Positions 1-5,061 of a stretch of 5,061 nt of DNA are shown one piece after another. The notes under the pieces are model-generated. The model saw nothing but the letters and a program-made list of their open reading frames with translations, was not told where the DNA came from and did no database searches. Location of the stretch: the NCBI GenBank assembly GCA_026125625.1, contig JAHCKU010000271.1:1-5061 (forward strand), written 5' to 3'. The first letter of the stretch is position 1. Every line of letters starts with the position of its first letter. The DNA comes from Burkholderiales bacterium (GTDB lineage: Bacteria; Pseudomonadota; Gammaproteobacteria; Burkholderiales; SHXO01). A program made the position numbers and the translations under genes.

Positions 1-1
1 G

Positions 2-382
2 ATCGGTGGTGAGAACTCCGGCCACATCATCTGCCTGGACAAGCACACCACCGGCGACGGCATCGTCTCCGCACTGCAAGTCCTGCATGCAGTGCGCGCC
101 GAGCGCCAGCCCCTGCATCGATTGTGCGCGGGATTGCGGCTGTATCCTCAGGTGCTGATGAACGTGCGGGTGGCGCGCGGCAGTGATTTTCGCAAGGATC
201 CGCAGGTGCAGGAGGCGGTGCGGCACGCCGAGGCCCAGCTGCAGGGGCGCGGACGGGTGCTGTTGCGGCCCTCGGGTACGGAGCCGGTCATCCGCGTCAT
301 GGTGGAGGGGGAAGACGAGGAGGAGGTCAGAGCACTGGCGCAGTCCATCGCCGAGTCCATCCGCAAGCGGGCGGCCGCCTGA
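2..382 (+). CDS. glmM: Phosphoglucosamine mutase, C-terminal part (5' end outside window)
   Basis: GlmM converts glucosamine-6-phosphate to glucosamine-1-phosphate in the cytoplasm, a step towards UDP-N-acetylglucosamine for peptidoglycan and lipopolysaccharide. The visible frame is open from base 2 and ends at TGA 380-382, giving 126 codons, a little over a quarter of the roughly 450-residue family length. Fragment residues 2-9 read GGENSGHI, the sugar-binding loop of the alpha-phosphohexomutase family. Residues 89-98 read RPSGTEPVIR, the phosphate-binding loop of the C-terminal domain. The segment LYPQVLMNVRV (47-57) is typical of GlmM rather than of the related ManB/Pgm enzymes. The active-site serine and metal-binding loop lie upstream of the window. 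No frameshift is visible. No convincing terminator follows, so some read-through towards pstS is possible. I am confident of the family and fairly confident of GlmM over other phosphohexomutases. Confidence 0.95.
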   Translation: MGGENSGHIICLDKHTTGDGIVSALQVLHAVRAERQPLHRLCAGLRLYPQVLMNVRVARGSDFRKDPQVQEAVRHAEAQLQGRGRVLLRPSGTEPVIRVMVEGEDEEEVRALAQSIAESIRKRAAA

Positions 383-431
383 GTCCTGCTGCATGGCCGG
401 ATAGTGCAAACCGGGCGGTACGACGCCCGCG

Positions 432-465
432 ATGCAATGAAACCGTCACAAATCACGCCTAGAAT
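432..465 (+). promoter_or_regulatory. Probable Pho-regulated promoter of pstS (Pho box plus -10)
   Basis: The established Pho box is two 7-bp CTGTCAT-like half-sites separated by 4 AT-rich bases, ending about 10 bases before the -10 element and replacing the -35. Here ATGCAAT (432-438), GAAA (439-442) and CCGTCAC (443-449) match that pattern at 13 of 18 positions by hand, the second half-site at 6 of 7. Ten bases later comes TAGAAT (460-465), one mismatch from TATAAT. A further weak half-site, CACGCCT (454-460), follows after the spacer AAAT, keeping the 11-bp period. Transcription would start near 472, leaving a leader of about 32 bases before the pstS ATG. Position ahead of a pst operon and the correct box-to--10 spacing support the call. 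The left half-site is weak (4 of 7), and PhoB binding is inferred. Confidence 0.6.
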
Positions 466-503
466 TCGGCTCCTGCATCACGACCCACAGGAGTTTGGAC
501 TCT

Positions 504-1508
504 ATGAATTTCGGGCTCATCTTGCGTGCATTCGCCGCCTCTGCCGTAGTCGCCGCCGGCGGTGCAACCCTTCCCGCCCATGCCCAGCTGGTCAAGATCG
601 ACGGCTCGAGCACGGTGTTTCCCATCACTGAGGCGATCGCCGAAGATTTTCAGCAGTCGCAGCGAGGCAAGATCAGGGTCACGGTCGGCATCTCCGGGAC
701 CGGTGGCGGATTCAAGAAATTCTGCCGCGGCGAGACCGACATCTCCAACGCTTCGCGTCCGATCCTCAAATCGGAAATGGATGCCTGTAAAGCTGCCGGC
801 GTGGACTACTACGAGTTACCGGTTGCCTACGATGCGCTGACCGTCGTGATGAACCCGGGCAATACCTGGGTAAAGAGCCTGACCCCGGCGGAACTCAAGA
901 AGATGTGGGAGCCGGCTGCGCAGGGCAAGATCAAGACCTGGAAGCAGGTCAATGCCGCCTGGCCGGACCAGCCGCTCAAGCTGTTCGGGCCGGGCGCCGA
1001 CTCCGGCACCTTCGACTACTTCACCGAAGCCGTGACCGGCAAGGCCAAGTCCAGCCGCGGCGACTTCACTGCAAGCGAGGACGACAACGTGCTGGTCACC
1101 GGCGTGGCGCGCGACGTCAACGCGCTCGGCTACTTCGGTTTCGCCTACTACACGGAAAACAAGGACAAGCTGAAAGCAGTGCCGATTGCGTCTGCCGCCG
1201 GCAAGCCCGCCGTGTATCCTTCCACCGAGAACGTCGAGAACGGCAGTTACCAGCCGCTGTCGCGTCCGATCTTCATCTACATAAGCGCCAAGTCCCTGCA
1301 GCGGCCCGAGGTGAAGCAGTTCCTCGACTTCTACATGAAGAATGCCGATGCCCTGGTGCGCGAGGTGAAGTACGTGCCGCTGCCGCAGCGGGTGTATCAA
1401 TACAATCTCGAGCATATCGCCAAGCAGCAGCTTGGCACCCGATTCGGCGGTGAGAACAAGGTCGGACTGACCATCGACGACCTGGTCAAGCTCGAGGCCA
1501 AGCTGTAA
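504..1508 (+). CDS. pstS: Phosphate ABC transporter, periplasmic phosphate-binding protein PstS
   Basis: PstS binds inorganic phosphate in the periplasm and delivers it to the PstCA permease. The 334-residue product begins with a signal peptide: one Arg (R8), a hydrophobic Ala/Val-rich core, and a likely signal peptidase I cut after AHA (residues 25-27). There is no lipobox cysteine, so the protein should be soluble. Likely phosphate-contacting loops are DGSSTVFP (33-40), SGTGGGF (64-70), the region around D79, and GADSGT (164-169). These and the C-terminal GTRFGG...GLTIDDL segment resemble the PstS subfamily common in many proteobacteria and cyanobacteria more than the E. coli protein. ATG 504 is chosen because AGGAG (489-493) lies 10 bases upstream; an in-frame TTG at 495 is only one base from it. 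The gene is first in the pst set, behind a probable Pho promoter and followed by a stem-loop. The stop is TAA. Confidence 0.95.
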   Translation: MNFGLILRAFAASAVVAAGGATLPAHAQLVKIDGSSTVFPITEAIAEDFQQSQRGKIRVTVGISGTGGGFKKFCRGETDISNASRPILKSEMDACKAAGVDYYELPVAYDALTVVMNPGNTWVKSLTPAELKKMWEPAAQGKIKTWKQVNAAWPDQPLKLFGPGADSGTFDYFTEAVTGKAKSSRGDFTASEDDNVLVTGVARDVNALGYFGFAYYTENKDKLKAVPIASAAGKPAVYPSTENVENGSYQPLSRPIFIYISAKSLQRPEVKQFLDFYMKNADALVREVKYVPLPQRVYQYNLEHIAKQQLGTRFGGENKVGLTIDDLVKLEAKL

Positions 1509-1535
1509 CGCGCCGCGTTCGCGGCTTCATCAGAA

Positions 1536-1563
1536 AGGGGCTCTCGCGGCCCCTGCTGTTTTT
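1536..1563 (+). terminator. Stem-loop with T tract after pstS (terminator or attenuator)
   Basis: AGGGGC (1536-1541) pairs perfectly with GCCCCT (1549-1554) around a 7-base loop, and five Ts follow at 1559-1563 after GCTG. This resembles a modest intrinsic terminator: the stem is only 6 bp and the T run starts 4 bases late. A second GC-rich hairpin, GCCGCG (1512-1517) with CGCGGC (1520-1525), lies just downstream of the pstS stop. Because pstC follows on the same strand, partial termination or protection of the pstS mRNA 3' end is more likely than a full stop. Such an arrangement would yield more binding protein than permease. Confidence 0.5.
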
Positions 1564-1584
1564 CGTCCGCTCCTTCCTCGGATC

Positions 1585-1609
1585 AGTGTTTACAACGAGT
1601 AGTGTAGAC
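1585..1609. repeat. Short repeat/dyad upstream of pstC, possible operator
   Basis: AGTGTTTAC (1585-1593) is repeated as AGTGTAGAC (1601-1609), 7 of 9 bases identical, 16 bp apart. The same bases also form an imperfect inverted repeat, GTTTACA (1588-1594) against TGTAGAC (1603-1609), with 6 of 7 positions complementary and an 8-base centre. It sits 17 bases before the first possible pstC start. It could be a protein-binding site, part of a weak internal promoter, or chance. No properly spaced -35/-10 pair was found: TTTACA at 1589 and TAGACT at 1605 are only 10 bases apart. Confidence 0.25.
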
Positions 1610-1626
1610 TGACGCCCCTAGGCCCG

Positions 1627-2586
1627 ATGCCCCCGTCTTCCGCCTCTTACATAGAAGGGCTATCCGCTGTGGCAGAAAGCGTCATCAGCGATCGACTGTC
1701 CCGAAGAAAAACCAGGCATTTACGCGAACGCTTCATCGAGTTCATCCTGTTCTCGGCTGCTGCGTTCTCGGTGTTCGTGACGCTGGGCATCGTCTATGTG
1801 CTGGTGTCCGAATCGGTGGTGTTCTTCCGTCAGGTCTCCGTCTGGGATTTCCTTACGGACACGCAGTGGACCCCGTTGTTCGATGACGCCCACTACGGGA
1901 TCATGGTCCTGCTCTCCGGCACTCTGGTCAGTTCCGGCGTTGCGCTGGCGGTGGCGGTGCCGCTCGGGACCATCATCGCGATCTATCTGTCGGAGTTCGC
2001 ACCGTTCTCGGTCAGGGAAGTGGCCAAGCCGCTGCTGGAGCTGCTCTCCGGCGTGCCGACGGTGGTCTACGGCTACTTCGCGCTGCTGTTCGTCACGCCC
2101 CTGCTGCAGGCGCTGATTCCCGGGCTGCCGGGATTCAATCTGCTTTCGGCGGGGCTGGTCATGGGGATCATGATCATTCCCTACGTTGCCTCCGTGAGCG
2201 AAGACGCCATGCGCGCAGTGCCGATGAGCATGCGCGAAGGCAGCTATGCGATGGGCGCGACGCGCTTCCAGACCGCCACGCGCGTGGTCACGCCCGCGGC
2301 ACTGTCCGGCATCACCGCTGCCTACATCCTCGGCATCTCGCGCGCAGTGGGCGAAACCATGATCCTCGCGATCGCTGCCGGCATGCAGCCGAACCTGACC
2401 TGGAATCCGACCGAGCCGGCTGCCACCATCACCTCGTTCATCGTGCAGGTCGCCCTCGGTGACCTGCCCCACGGCAGCATCGGCTACCAGACCATTTTTG
2501 CCGCAGGCCTGACATTGATGCTGATGACGCTGGCGTTCAACGTGCTGGGTCACGTGCTGACGCGCCGGTTCCGTCAGGCCTACTGA
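1627..2586 (+). CDS. pstC: Phosphate ABC transporter permease subunit PstC
   Basis: PstC is one of the two inner-membrane channel subunits of the PstSCAB high-affinity phosphate importer. The 319-residue product has a charged N-terminus (RRKTRHLRER, 26-35) followed by about six hydrophobic segments, roughly at 38-66, 91-121, 137-165, 172-191, 226-250 and 287-311. The cytoplasmic EAA-type coupling loop, which contacts PstB, spans about 192-230 with EGSYAMGATRF at its centre. SRAVGETM (238-245) matches the conserved Arg and Glu region of Pst permeases. The start is uncertain. ATG 1627 has only a weak TAGG upstream, while GTG 1669 has GAAGGG (1654-1659) 9 bases before it and would give a 305-residue protein beginning just ahead of the conserved part. 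The gene ends at TGA 2584-2586 and is nearly joined to pstA, indicating co-transcription. Family assignment is firm; PstC rather than PstA follows from gene order and sequence style. Confidence 0.93.
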   Translation: MPPSSASYIEGLSAVAESVISDRLSRRKTRHLRERFIEFILFSAAAFSVFVTLGIVYVLVSESVVFFRQVSVWDFLTDTQWTPLFDDAHYGIMVLLSGTLVSSGVALAVAVPLGTIIAIYLSEFAPFSVREVAKPLLELLSGVPTVVYGYFALLFVTPLLQALIPGLPGFNLLSAGLVMGIMIIPYVASVSEDAMRAVPMSMREGSYAMGATRFQTATRVVTPAALSGITAAYILGISRAVGETMILAIAAGMQPNLTWNPTEPAATITSFIVQVALGDLPHGSIGYQTIFAAGLTLMLMTLAFNVLGHVLTRRFRQAY

Positions 2587-2593
2587 GGAAGGG
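2585..2593 (+). promoter_or_regulatory. Ribosome binding site of pstA overlapping the pstC stop
   Basis: GAGGAAGGG begins inside the pstC TGA stop (2584-2586) and leads into two consecutive ATG codons at 2594 and 2597. The AGGA core (2586-2589) is 4 bases from the first ATG and 7 from the second, so spacing favours 2597. The overlap suggests that translation of pstA is coupled to that of pstC. Confidence 0.7.
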
Positions 2594-3520
2594 ATGATGG
2601 ACCAGGCTGCTCTGGGCGAGATCCGTGATCTGATCAACCGGCACAAGCGCTGGGATCTGATCTTTGCTGCCGTCGGACTGCTGTGTCTGGGCATCGCGGC
2701 GTTGACCTTCACCGCGCTCGTCATCGACATGGCGCTGGACGGAGCGCCACGCCTGTCTGCCGATTTCTTCACCAACTTTCCCTCGCGGCGCCCGGCGCAG
2801 GCCGGCATCCTCTCGGCCTGGGTGGGCAGCACCCTGGTCATGCTGGTCACCGCTGCCGCGGCCATTCCGGTGGGCGTCTCGGCGGCGGTCTACCTTGAGG
2901 AATATGCGCCCAAGAACCTCCTGACCGCGATCATCGAAATCAACATCACCAATCTCGCCGGGGTGCCGTCCATCGTCTACGGGCTGCTCGCGCTCGGCCT
3001 GTTCGTATATGCGTTCGGGTTCGGACAGAGCATTCTGTCCGCAGGGCTCACGCTCGGCCTGTTGATTCTGCCGGTGGTGATCGTGGCCACACGCGAAGCC
3101 ATCCGCTCCATTCCGAGCGCCATCCGCGAGGCGGCCTATGCGGTGGGCGCGACCAAGTGGGGGACGACGTGGGATCATGTCCTGCCGTATTCCCTGCCCG
3201 GCATCATGACCGGCGTCATCATCGGCATGGCGCGTGCGATCGGCGAAACCGCGCCCATCATCACCATCGGCGCGTTGAGCTTCATCGCCTTCCTGCCGCC
3301 CGCGCCAATCCAGGGTGAATTTCCGTTCCTGTCTTTCGAGTGGCTGATGGCGCCGTTCACCGTCATGCCGATACAGATGTTCAACTGGACCTCCCGGCCT
3401 GAAGCGGCTTTCCATCAGAATGCCGCGGCGGCCGGTCTGGTGCTGCTGCTGATGACCTTGTCGATGAATGCGCTGGCGATCTATATCCGTTATCAGCTGC
3501 GCAAACGTATCAAGTGGTAG
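2594..3520 (+). CDS. pstA: Phosphate ABC transporter permease subunit PstA
   Basis: PstA is the second inner-membrane channel subunit, pairing with PstC to pass phosphate released by PstS. The product is 308 residues (307 if ATG 2597 is used, which fits the ribosome binding site better). About six hydrophobic segments are visible, near 22-46, 76-101, 119-141, 147-166, 202-230 and 277-298. The EAA coupling loop is a clear match, REAAYAVGATKWG (178-190) followed by LPYSLPGI (197-204). ARAIGETAP (213-221) matches the conserved Arg/Glu segment of PstA. The extended region between the fifth and sixth segments, rich in Pro and Phe (about 231-270), is the periplasmic stretch usual in PstA proteins. 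Only 7 bases separate it from pstC. The stop is TAG 3518-3520, and pstB follows after 29 bases. No frameshift or missing motif is apparent. Confidence 0.94.
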   Translation: MMDQAALGEIRDLINRHKRWDLIFAAVGLLCLGIAALTFTALVIDMALDGAPRLSADFFTNFPSRRPAQAGILSAWVGSTLVMLVTAAAAIPVGVSAAVYLEEYAPKNLLTAIIEINITNLAGVPSIVYGLLALGLFVYAFGFGQSILSAGLTLGLLILPVVIVATREAIRSIPSAIREAAYAVGATKWGTTWDHVLPYSLPGIMTGVIIGMARAIGETAPIITIGALSFIAFLPPAPIQGEFPFLSFEWLMAPFTVMPIQMFNWTSRPEAAFHQNAAAAGLVLLLMTLSMNALAIYIRYQLRKRIKW

Positions 3521-3549
3521 TCCACAAATTGGGCGCGAGTCTTCCAAAT

Positions 3550-4350
3550 ATGTCCAAAGTTGCCGAAGGTTCCCTGGCCGCCAGCTCCATGGTGGTGAAG
3601 GCGGAGACCAAGAATCTCAACTTCCACTACGGAAGCTTCCATGCGCTCAAGAGCATCAACATGCCCTTGTACGAGAAAAAGGTGACTGCGCTCATCGGCC
3701 CGTCGGGCTGCGGCAAGTCCACCTATCTGCGCTGTTTCAACCGCATGCACGACCTTTATCCGGGCAATCGCTACGATGGCGAGATCAAGTTGTACCCGGA
3801 CAACACCAATCTTCTGCATGCGCACGTCGATCCCATCGAGGTGCGCATGCGTATCAGCATGGTGTTCCAGAAGCCCAATCCTTTTCCCAAGTCCATTTAC
3901 GAGAACGTGGCCTACGGACTGCGGGTGCGGGGTGAGCGCAAGGCCTCGATCGTCGACGAGAAGGTGGAGCAGGCGTTGCGCGGCGCAGCGCTGTGGGACG
4001 AGGTCAAGCACCGTCTGAAGGATCTGGCGTTCAATCTCTCCGGTGGTCAGCAGCAACGGCTGTGCATTGCGCGGGCGCTGGCGACCGAGCCCGAGATCCT
4101 GCTGTTCGACGAACCCACCTCGGCGCTCGATCCGATTGCCACCGCCAGCATCGAAGAGCTGATCGCCGACCTCAAGGGCAAGCTCACCATCCTGATCGTC
4201 ACCCACAACATGCAGCAGGCGGCACGGGTTTCCGACTACACCGCCTACATGTACCTGGGCGAGGTGATCGAATTCGACGTCACGGACACCATCTTCATCA
4301 AGCCCAAGAACAAGGCCACCGAGGACTACATCACCGGGCGCTTTGGGTGA
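3550..4350 (+). CDS. pstB: Phosphate ABC transporter ATP-binding protein PstB
   Basis: PstB is the cytoplasmic ATPase that powers phosphate import through PstCA. All ABC motifs are present in the 266-residue product: Walker A GPSGCGKST (50-58), Q-loop Q107 in VFQKPNPFPKS, signature LSGGQQQR (163-170), Walker B ILLFDEPT (183-190), D-loop SALD (191-194) and switch histidine H219 in THN. RCFNRMHDL (61-69) and KPNPFPKSIYENV (108-120) are PstB hallmarks that separate it from other importer ATPases. ATG 3550 is taken as start; it has no strong Shine-Dalgarno sequence and may depend on translation of pstA. Alternatives are GTG 3514, overlapping pstA, and ATG 3589, which begins just before the conserved domain. 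The length is close to the usual 255-270. The gene is last in the pst set: no phoU follows, and tpiA is the next gene. The stop is TGA 4348-4350. Confidence 0.96.
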   Translation: MSKVAEGSLAASSMVVKAETKNLNFHYGSFHALKSINMPLYEKKVTALIGPSGCGKSTYLRCFNRMHDLYPGNRYDGEIKLYPDNTNLLHAHVDPIEVRMRISMVFQKPNPFPKSIYENVAYGLRVRGERKASIVDEKVEQALRGAALWDEVKHRLKDLAFNLSGGQQQRLCIARALATEPEILLFDEPTSALDPIATASIEELIADLKGKLTILIVTHNMQQAARVSDYTAYMYLGEVIEFDVTDTIFIKPKNKATEDYITGRFG

Positions 4351-4480
4351 ATAGCCAAGAGAGCCGGCTGGTCGCGGGGTCACGGCCGTTGCTCCCGAAT
4401 CAGGCATAGGGCGCCGCACGGGCCGGTCGACAGGCATGGCCCAGAGTGTCCCTTTTCGCCGGGACTTCCCCCACGGCGGT

Positions 4481-4510
4481 TTGACCCGTTCTCGCCAGGA
4501 AGCGTAGAAT
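4481..4510 (+). promoter_or_regulatory. Probable sigma70 promoter of tpiA
   Basis: TTGACC (4481-4486) and TAGAAT (4505-4510) are each one mismatch from the sigma70 consensus hexamers and are 18 bases apart, within the accepted range. Transcription would begin near 4517, giving a very short leader before tpiA. The promoter lets tpiA be expressed independently of phosphate control even though no clear terminator separates it from pstB. Confidence 0.65.
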
Positions 4511-4525
4511 TCGCAGGATTTGGTG

Positions 4526-5061
4526 ATGGCGGGCATGCGCGGGAAGCTGGTCGCAGGCAACTGGAAGATGCATGGCAGTCTTCCGGAAAACGAGGTTCTG
4601 CTGCGCGCTCTACGAGGGGCAAACGAGGCTCTCGGAGCGGTACGGCTGGCAGTGTGCGTTCCCTTTCCGTTTCTCGCGCAGGCGCAGTCTGTTCTCACCG
4701 GCAGCCGCATCGGCTGGGGGGCGCAAAACGCCAGTGAGCATGAGAAAGGCGCGTTCACGGGCGAAGTTTCGGTAGCGATGTTGAAGGAATTCGGTTGTCG
4801 CTACGCCATCGTCGGTCATTCCGAGCGGCGCGCCCTGTATCACGAGGACGACCAGATAGTGGCGGCCAAGTTCAAAGCGATCAAGGCCGGGGGGTTGACA
4901 CCGATACTGTGCATCGGCGAGACCCTCGCCCAGCGTGAAGCCGGTCAGACCAATCAAGTGGTGGACACGCAGCTGGGTGCGGTGATTGCAGCCTGTGGTT
5001 CTGGCAGCCTGGACGGTGCCGTTCTCGCCTACGAGCCGGTATGGGCGATTGGTACCGGTCG
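4526..5061 (+). CDS. tpiA: Triosephosphate isomerase, N-terminal part (3' end outside window)
   Basis: TpiA interconverts dihydroxyacetone phosphate and glyceraldehyde-3-phosphate in glycolysis, gluconeogenesis or the Calvin cycle. The frame is open from ATG 4526 to the window edge, 178 complete codons of a family length near 250. Counting from 4526, AGNWKMHG (10-17) holds the substrate-binding Asn12 and Lys14, IVGHSERR (95-102) holds the catalytic electrophile His98, and AYEPVWAIGTG (168-178) holds the catalytic base Glu170 and the start of the flexible lid, where the window stops. Two starts are plausible. ATG 4526 has AGGA (4515-4518) 7 bases upstream. ATG 4535 gives MRGKLVAGNWKMHG, closer to the usual family N-terminus, and has GGTGAT (4522-4527) 7 bases upstream, complementary to the 16S rRNA tail. 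The predicted transcription start near 4517 cuts into AGGA, which favours 4535. No frameshift is seen. Confidence 0.95.
   Translation, partial: MAGMRGKLVAGNWKMHGSLPENEVLLRALRGANEALGAVRLAVCVPFPFLAQAQSVLTGSRIGWGAQNASEHEKGAFTGEVSVAMLKEFGCRYAIVGHSERRALYHEDDQIVAAKFKAIKAGGLTPILCIGETLAQREAGQTNQVVDTQLGAVIAACGSGSLDGAVLAYEPVWAIGTG

Noticed and set aside
412..429. Hairpin CGGGCG / CGCCCG after glmM as a terminator
   Set aside because: The stem is only 6 bp and no T tract follows, so termination is not supported; it may be chance in GC-rich DNA.
1589..1610. TTTACA and TAGACT as a pstC promoter
   Set aside because: The hexamers are 10 bases apart, too close for a sigma70 promoter.
1720..3547. Long minus-strand frames opposite pstC and pstA (381 and 336 codons)
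   Set aside because: The products are rich in His, Arg, Gln and Asp, the typical mirror of hydrophobic membrane-protein codons, with no family signature.
4401..4437. Direct repeat CAGGCAT at 4401-4407 and 4431-4437
   Set aside because: Seven bases with no third copy or symmetrical context; too short to separate from chance.
4448..4465. Hairpin GTCCC / GGGAC between pstB and tpiA as a terminator
   Set aside because: Only 5 bp with an 8-base loop and no T run on either strand.
4436..4507. 23-codon plus-strand frame between pstB and tpiA
   Set aside because: No usable ribosome binding site, it overlaps the tpiA promoter, and its product resembles nothing I know.
3493..4758. Minus-strand open frame of 421 codons covering pstB, the gap after it and the start of tpiA
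   Set aside because: It lies antisense to two genes with complete family motifs, its product shows no recognisable domain, and long antisense frames are expected in GC-rich coding DNA.

Overview
This window is ordinary core-genome DNA from a GC-rich (by eye about 60%) proteobacterium. It holds one end-to-end run of plus-strand genes: the 3' end of glmM, the complete phosphate ABC transporter pstS-pstC-pstA-pstB, and the 5' part of tpiA. The protein sequences and the order glmM / pst / tpiA suggest a betaproteobacterium, perhaps of the Nitrosomonadales type. That placement rests on recalled gene order and protein style, not on a search.

Layout: 2-382 is the last 126 codons of phosphoglucosamine mutase. 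The gap 383-503 carries a probable Pho-type promoter (PhoB half-sites at 11-bp spacing ahead of a TAGAAT -10 element) and the pstS ribosome binding site. PstS (504-1508) is the secreted phosphate-binding protein. The gap 1509-1626 holds a stem-loop with a T tract and a small repeat or dyad. PstC (1627-2586) and PstA (2594-3520) are the two permease subunits, 7 bases apart. PstB (3550-4350) is the ATPase, 29 bases after pstA. The gap 4351-4525 contains a good sigma70-type promoter for tpiA, which starts at 4526 (or 4535) and runs off the right edge after its catalytic glutamate.

Together PstS captures inorganic phosphate in the periplasm, PstC and PstA form the channel, and PstB drives import with ATP. 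The stem-loop after pstS fits the common pattern in which the binding protein is made in excess of the membrane parts. The phoU gene that usually closes a pst operon is not between pstB and tpiA, so any PhoU must be encoded elsewhere. The flanking genes are housekeeping: GlmM for cell-wall amino sugars and TpiA for central carbon metabolism.

I found no mobile element, CRISPR array, RNA gene, broken gene or new system. The points worth checking are regulatory (Pho promoter, attenuator, start codons) and the missing phoU.
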